Shown here in pieces: positions 58,234 to 64,000 of a stretch of 64,000 nt of DNA. Position 1 is the stretch's first letter. Every line of letters starts with the position of its first letter. Below the pieces are notes generated by a model that was not told where the DNA came from, did no database searches, and saw nothing but the letters and a program-made list of their open reading frames with translations. A program made the translations under genes and the position numbers. The stretch is from Cavenderia fasciculata (taxonomy: Eukaryota; Evosea; Eumycetozoa; Acytosteliales; Cavenderiaceae): contig NW_004457639.1 of NCBI RefSeq assembly GCF_000203815.1, positions 744,001 through 808,000 of the forward strand, read 5' to 3'.

Positions 58234-60655
58234 TTATTTATTTATTATTATAGGGACTGGAGGAATCAAACATAATTTCAAATCATATTTATAATATTCA
58301 AAATAATCAAATGATTTAATATCGATAAATTGGTTGACCAATACATCATTTTGATATTTTGTGATAATATGATTGATTACTACTGCTTGATATCCATATA
58401 ATAGTGTCAATGGTTTCATTTGATATTCATCTCTTTCACAGCCATTATAATATTGACCATAATGTTTAATCATTCTATCCACTCTATTAGTTGTTAAATG
58501 TCGGTTGTTTGAACGATTATGAGATGGAAATCCAATAGCACGAGAGACAAGTACAGAATTGGTTGTCAATGCTTTGAAAAGATTCCAAAAATATTCGAAA
58601 ACTTGATCATCCTCTACTCGGTTTAATACTGAAAGTATTGAAAGGATAACTCTCTGTGTTGTTTCCTTGGTTTGTAATTTTTTGGAAAAGATTTTAGCTA
58701 GTTCTTGACCCAAATACTTTGCAACTTGAATTTGATTGTTTGCAAGAGCTATTTCAAATCCTCCCATTGCAAAAGAACCAATATAATCATCAAAACATTC
58801 GACAACTTTGATCAATCCATTTTTACATGCAGTATTGAATACTTGATGAACGGCACCATCAATGTGAATTGGCTCGTTTTTGGCCAACTCTGCAACGATT
58901 GCATCCTTTAACAACTCGATATGGTCGTCGTATTGACTGTACCTTGTCATGATAATCCATGGAGAAAGACTTTGAATTGATTGGTGTTTGATAATCAATT
59001 GGAGAACCTCGATGTCAGCTACTTGGGCTCCCCTCCAATTGGGCGGTTGCATCATATTTTCTTGGCACAATATTTCAAGTGAATGACCTCGGAAATACAA
59101 CAACTCTAGTGGTCTTGTTTGGATGTTGGGTATTTTCTTCATAAAAAGCAGAACCCGAGTAGGTTGGTCGAGATGGGGTTGATTGAGCAACAGTTGGATG
59201 GATTTTGGGTCTTGGAGGAATAGGGAGGGTTCAATATCAACTGAGAATGAACCGAGTGAAAGAAGGTACTCTAGAATGTCTGGTCGGTCGATTGATGAAC
59301 GGATCAGCTCATAATAGTCAATCTCGATGTTTGGGTTATTGACCAATCGTTGGACGAGATCCAATGACATGATCGATGCATCGATAGTACTGCATTTAGT
59401 GGTTTGTCCACCAGGTTGTGCATATTGAGAGATAGCATCAATTATAAAATTGACACATTTCAACTGTCCCTTTACCAATGCATTTTCGAGATGTGACATT
59501 TTAAATAGATATTGGTCATTCTGGTTCACCATATATCTGAGGTAATCTAAATTACCATCCGCTGATGCCTTTGCAGATGAAATGTTAAAGGAATTGTATT
59601 TTGGTTCTCGGTAATCAATCAACTTTAGAGTATCCATTGATGCCAATCTCTCTATCCATCTATTTGATTGATGATAAAAGTCGACAAACATATCGAAACT
59701 ATCAAAACTATTCTTTATCCAATTTAATATCTCTTGATTGTTTGAATATTTCATTGCATTGATAAATAATGGTCCTCTTAAATCTATTCCAAGATTTAAT
59801 AATCTTTCAACCATATGAAATATAATACTATTATTATTATTATTATTATTATTATTATCATTATTATTATTTAATTTGTTGATGATATTTATAAATACAT
59901 CATCATAGGCACGTACATAATTGATATTAAATATTGATTTGATTGGGTCAAGGCAATCTATACAAAACTGGTCAAATATTGCAATGTCACCAGAGTTGAT
60001 GACACAAATCACCAGATTGTTGATATACCATAATGAATCCCCAACGTTGATATCATAGGCAGTGGCATTGATGTAATTGTATCGCTTCAATACTTGATAC
60101 ACCTCTATCGATATTGGTTGTTCACCCCGATTATGGTAAACAGATTGCATAATAGTTTGAAGAGTAAATTTGAATCTCTTCAACATAAACTTCAATGCAA
60201 TCGAATCATCTCTCTTTACTATCACGTCCAATAAATCTTTGAATACAATATCATGATCCTACAGTGGTATATGATTGATAATTAGTATAATGAATAGAAT
60301 AAAGTATTAAATTATAATTACATACCAATTTGACAACACCATTATCATCTTTACAACCAAGTTTGATTGTATCATATACTCTATCGAAATGATCGATAAA
60401 CCAGTCAGTTCTATTGATTCTAATAAACTCTTGTAATGATACCACTTGAGATATCTTTACTATCAATGTCCATCCCTTTTGATGTTCACGTCCAATGAAA
60501 TGTCTATCAACTATTGCTTGATGAATATGGTTGACATGATTGAATATCTTTGTTCGAAGATACCGATTATTTATAATACTCTTGAACTGTAGTGATGTTT
60601 CACTGTTCTTCTTCTTTTTGTTGGTGTCTAGATAGTTATCACTAGAGTAAATCAT
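58234..60655 (-). CDS. Ankyrin-like family gene, array member 4
   Basis: Exon 1 is 60326-60655 and exon 2 is 58234-60258; 784 residues, intact. Start MIYSSDNYLDTNKKKKNSET. The module differs a little from sisters: IINNRYLRTKIFNHVNHIHQ and FIRINRTDWFIDHFDRVYDT. After the junction, DHDIVFKDLLDVIVKRDDS. Repeat units include NNQEILNWIKNSFDSFDMFV, GNLDYLRYMVNQNDQYLFKM, KGQLKCVNFIIDAISQYAQP and NGLIKVVECFDDYIGSFAMG. Asparagine runs are short. C-terminus YKYDLKLCLIPPVPIIINK. Members 4 and 5 are the closest pair: both have ILSVLNRVEDD and the shortened spacer after YIGSFAMGGFEIALANN, which differs from 2 and 3. Function unknown. Confidence 0.8.
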
Positions 60656-61240
60656 TTATATTATCTAAATTATTTTTGTTCATTCTTTTTTTTATGAAAG
60701 AAATCTCTGTGTTTATAACCACAAAAAGAGTACCTATATCAATATTCCATATTTTATATTAATTATTGTCTGTATAAATATTAATAAAATCTAATGAATG
60801 ATTAATTATTGATTATAATTATAATTATTTTTAATAATATTATTGATTATTTTTATATATAGAGAAGTAATAAGTTTACCATTGGTACAGGATGGTATAT
60901 ACAATCATCGTACAATGAGACAACCAATATGAGTTATCTGGGTAGTGCAAGCCAAGTAGCAAACCAATTTAATCAGATGGTAGTTGCCACCTACAACATG
61001 GTATCAAGTTGAACAATATTCTTTACCCAACGTACTTTACAAGATCTCGAGGTGGTTCAGGTGAACACGAGCTTTTAATGACTCTATCCAAATTTAATAA
61101 TAAACCAGTTAAATACATTCCATTATTTTTTAAAGATTAATCTCGTGTTGGAATTCGTATATATATAAAAAATGTGTAATTTAATTTCGATAGATACATC
61201 ACAATTGTACAAGAAATATTTTATTTATTACATGATAAAT
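60656..61240. pseudogene. Spacer with decayed gene fragment
   Basis: 60862-61010 (plus strand, after a possible acceptor TATATAG) reads SNKFTIGTGWYIQSSYNETT and SYLGSASQVANQFNQMVVAT, then a stop. 61035-61140 in another frame reads YFTRSRGGSGEHELLMTLSK and VKYIPLFFKD, then a stop. The end of an unidentified gene with at least one frame change. The rest is AT-rich promoter side of member 4 and 3' flank of member 5. Confidence 0.45.
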
Positions 61241-62844
61241 TTAAATGAGGTTTATAGGGATTGGAAGAATCAAAGATAATTTCAAATTATATTTATAATA
61301 TTCATGATAATCAAATGATTTAATATCGATAAATTGGTTGACTGTTGTATCATTTTGATATTTTGTGATGATGTGATTGATTACAACTGCTTCATATTCA
61401 TTTGATAGTGTCAATGGTCTCATTTGGTATTCATCTTTTTCACAGCCATTATAATATTGACCATAATGTTTAATCATTCTATCCACTCTATTAATTGTTA
61501 AATGTCGGTTGGTTGTAAGATTACGAGATGGTGATCCAATAGTCTGAGAGACAAGTACAGAATTGGTTGTCAACGGTTTGAAAAGACTCCAAAAATATTC
61601 GAAAACTTCATCATCCTCTACTCTGTTTAATACTGAAAGTAATTCTTCACATATTGATTCTTTGATATCTGTTTTAACTAGTTCTTGACCCAAATACTTT
61701 GCAACTTGAATTTGATTGTTTGCAAGAGCTATTTCAAATCCACCCATTGCAAAAGAACCAATATAATCATCAAAACATTCGACAACTTTGATCAATCCAT
61801 TCTTACATGCAACATTGAATACTCGATTAATGACACCGCCATGACGAATTGGTTCGTTTTTTGCCAACTCTTCAGCTATTGCATCCTTTAACAACTCGAT
61901 ATGGTCGTCGTATTGACTGTACCTTGTCATGATAACCCACGGGGAGAGACTTTGAATTGATTCGTGGTTGATAATCAATTGGAGAGCTTCTTTTTCGATT
62001 GGAGTTCCATTCCAATTGGGTGGTCGGTCTTCATTCATTATTTCAAGTGAATGACCTCGCATATACAACAATTCTAGTGCTTGTGCAGGAATCAAATATA
62101 TTTCCTTCATTTGAACCATAAATCGAGTAGGCTGAGAGAGATGTGGACGATTGAACAACAATTCTATGGATTTTGGGTCTTTAGGGAATATGGCGAGTTC
62201 GATATCGATGAAAGCAAAGGAATCGAGTGAAAGAATGTACTCTAGAATGTCTGGATGATCGATTGATGAATGCATCAACAAATAAGAATCGAATTGGATG
62301 TTTGGGTTATTGACCAATCTTTGAACGAGATCTAATGACACGATCGACGAATTGATGAGACCACATTCAGCGACTTGGTCAGGTTGTGCATATTGAGAGA
62401 TAGCATCAATTATAAAATTGGCGCATTCCAACTGTCCCTTTTCCAATGCCGTATCGAGATGTGACTCTTGAAATAGATATAGGTTACTATGGTTCACCAT
62501 ATATCTGAGGTAATCTAGATTACCAACAGATGATGATGACCAACTTGAGCGACTTGGTATTTTTGGTTCTCGGTAATCAATCAACTTTAGAGTATCCATC
62601 GACGCAAATCTCTCTATCCATCGATTTGATTGATCGTAAAAGTCGACAAACATATCGAAACTATCAAAACTATTCTTTATCCATTTTAATATCTCTTGAT
62701 TGTTTGAACATTTCATTGCATTGATAAATAATGGTCCTCTTAAATCTATTCCAAGATTTAATAATCTTTTAACCATATGAAATATAATACTATTATTATT
62801 ATTATTATTATTGTCGGACATATTGTTGTTGTTAATAATCTTAC

Positions 62845-62913
<69 letters not shown>

Positions 62914-63741
62914 CTATATTATTATTGTTATTATTATTTAGTTTGTTGATGATATTTATAAATATATCATTATAGGCACGTGTATAATTGATATTAAATA
63001 GTGATTTGATTGGTTCGAGACAATCTATACAAAACTGGTCAAATATTGAAATGTTACCAGAGTTGATGACACAAATCACCAGATTGTTGACGTACCCTAT
63101 TGAAACCCCAACGTTGATATCTTTGGTCAAAGTGATGGTGAGGTAATTGTATCGCTTCAATACTTGATACACCTCTGTCGCTATTGGTTTATCGGGGTGA
63201 GATGCAGATTGTATAATGGTTTGAAGAGTAAATTTGAATCTCTTCAACATAAACTCTAATGCAATCGAATCATTATTCTCCATAATCACAACAAATAAAT
63301 TTTTGATTACAGCATCATGATCCTTTAATAGAGAGTAAGTAAAAGAGTATGAATGAACAAACGTTATTAATTACATACCAATTTGACAACACCATCACCA
63401 CCATCTTTACAACAATGCTTTATTGTATCATATACTCTATCGAAATGATCGATAAACAAGTCAGTTCTATTGATTCTGATAAACTCTTGTAATGATATCA
63501 CTTGAGGTATCTTTACTATCAATGTCCATTCTTTTTGATATTCACGTCCAATGAAATGGCGATCAACTATTGCTTGGTGAATATGGTTGACATGATTGAA
63601 TATCTTTGTTCTAAGATACCGATTATTTATAATACTCTTGAACTGTAGTGATGATTCCCTCTTCTTCTTGGTATCTAGATAGTTATCACCATCTCCATTA
63701 TTATTTATATCTATATCTTTGATCATTGTGTTTGTTGGCAA
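61241..63741 (-). CDS. Ankyrin-like family gene, array member 5
   Basis: Exon 1 is 63379-63741 and exon 2 is 61241-63322; 814 residues from the first methionine (MPTNTMIKDIDINNNGDGDN) or 809 from the second. Module IINNRYLRTKIFNHVNHIHQ and FIRINRTDLFIDHFDRVYDT. After the junction, DHDAVIKNLFVVIMENNDS. Repeat units include NNQEILKWIKNSFDSFDMFV, GNLDYLRYMVNHSNLYLFQE, KGQLECANFIIDAISQYAQP and LELLYMRGHSLEIMNEDRPP. It has two asparagine blocks split by a short serine/lysine piece (tract at 62845-62913). C-terminus YKYNLKLSLILPIPINLI. Function unknown; intracellular scaffold expected. Confidence 0.8.
62845..62913. repeat. (TAT)n/(AAT)n tract coding poly-Asn
   Basis: Pure trinucleotide run of about 69 bp in array member 5, at the same place as the longer run of member 2. 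Confidence 0.93.
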
Positions 63742-64000
63742 AAAGAGTGAGTGAAGGTCTTCACCAATTTTATTTTATTTTCTTTTTGAAAGGTTATTTA
63801 TTATTTAAACGTTAACGTTTATAGAAAGAAGGGGGAATTATTATAATGGGCATAATTATGATTATATTTATATTTATAAAATACATAATAATCAAATGAT
63901 TTAATAACAGGAATAATACATATTGCTAAAGCCAAGAGGATTGTTAAAAGATAGGTGAAAGGCCTCCTTGATCGAATAGTTGTAGTGTCTCATCCATCAT
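63742..64000 (-). pseudogene. 3' scrap of a sixth ankyrin-like copy in the right-edge spacer
   Basis: At 63845-63920 the minus strand reads IKSFDYYVFYKYKYNHNYAH, matching the C-terminal IDIKSFDYxEYYKYNLKLxLIPP of the array genes, but without the usual end. Sequence to the right (63921-64000) is unrelated to the family, so only about 25 codons of this copy remain in view. To the left are AT-rich flank and a short palindrome AAACGTTAACGTTT at about 63808-63821. Confidence 0.65.

Overview
The window looks like a nuclear chromosome segment of a social amoeba (Dictyostelia). The evidence is AT-rich spacers, short introns with GTATGT/GTAAGT donors and T-rich acceptor tracts, glutamine, asparagine and serine homopolymers inside otherwise normal proteins, and lineage-expanded families (F-box/leucine-rich proteins, ankyrin-type proteins with an NRTEG repeat style, TIG-domain membrane proteins). 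Base composition of the genes is less extreme than in Dictyostelium discoideum. A Cavenderia-like or Heterostelium-like species is my best guess, unproven.

Layout. 1-816 is the 3' end of an ABC-F ATPase (ABCF2/Arb1 type). 817-4457 is a graveyard: unidentified reading-frame remnants, two perfect hairpins, and a second damaged copy of the ABCF2 last exon butted head-on against an ankyrin-family remnant. 4458-8172 has a secreted serine hydrolase and an Rtf2-type factor. 8369-11612 is a broken tandem duplication of an F-box/leucine-rich gene, with an actin C-terminus fossil beside it. 11748-16153 has a low-complexity nuclear-looking protein and a broken ankyrin gene. 16924-25201 has a cathepsin-L-like protease (CprA type), a CIA30/NDUFAF1 protein, a DAZ/Boule-like RNA-binding protein and a large surface protein. 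25202-34481 has duplicated scraps, a zinc-finger/repeat gene, a seven-membrane-segment protein, a long spacer and a TIG-repeat membrane protein.

35777-48369 is a dense conserved block: a Myb/SANT protein, a Tim21/Coa1-like mitochondrial protein, NUDCD2, LYRM7, GDP-L-fucose synthase, proteasome subunit Rpn7/PSMD6, a mitochondrial helical-repeat protein, a small ankyrin protein and KXD1. 48564-63741 is a tandem array of five two-exon ankyrin-like genes, all on the minus strand, with a 3' scrap of a sixth at 63845-63920. Each spacer holds a different unrelated gene or gene fragment.

Functional themes: mitochondrial assembly (CIA30, LYRM7, Tim21/Coa1-like, repeat protein), proteostasis (Rpn7, CprA, F-box, NudC-like chaperone) and cell surface/secretion (TIG protein, serine-rich protein, hydrolase, fucose donor synthesis). 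No tRNA, rRNA, CRISPR or intact transposable element was recognised. I saw no convincing previously undescribed system. The most unusual parts are the tandem ankyrin-like array with its foreign spacers and the 1-4 kb fragment cluster. Exon limits are my own readings from splice consensus and frame.
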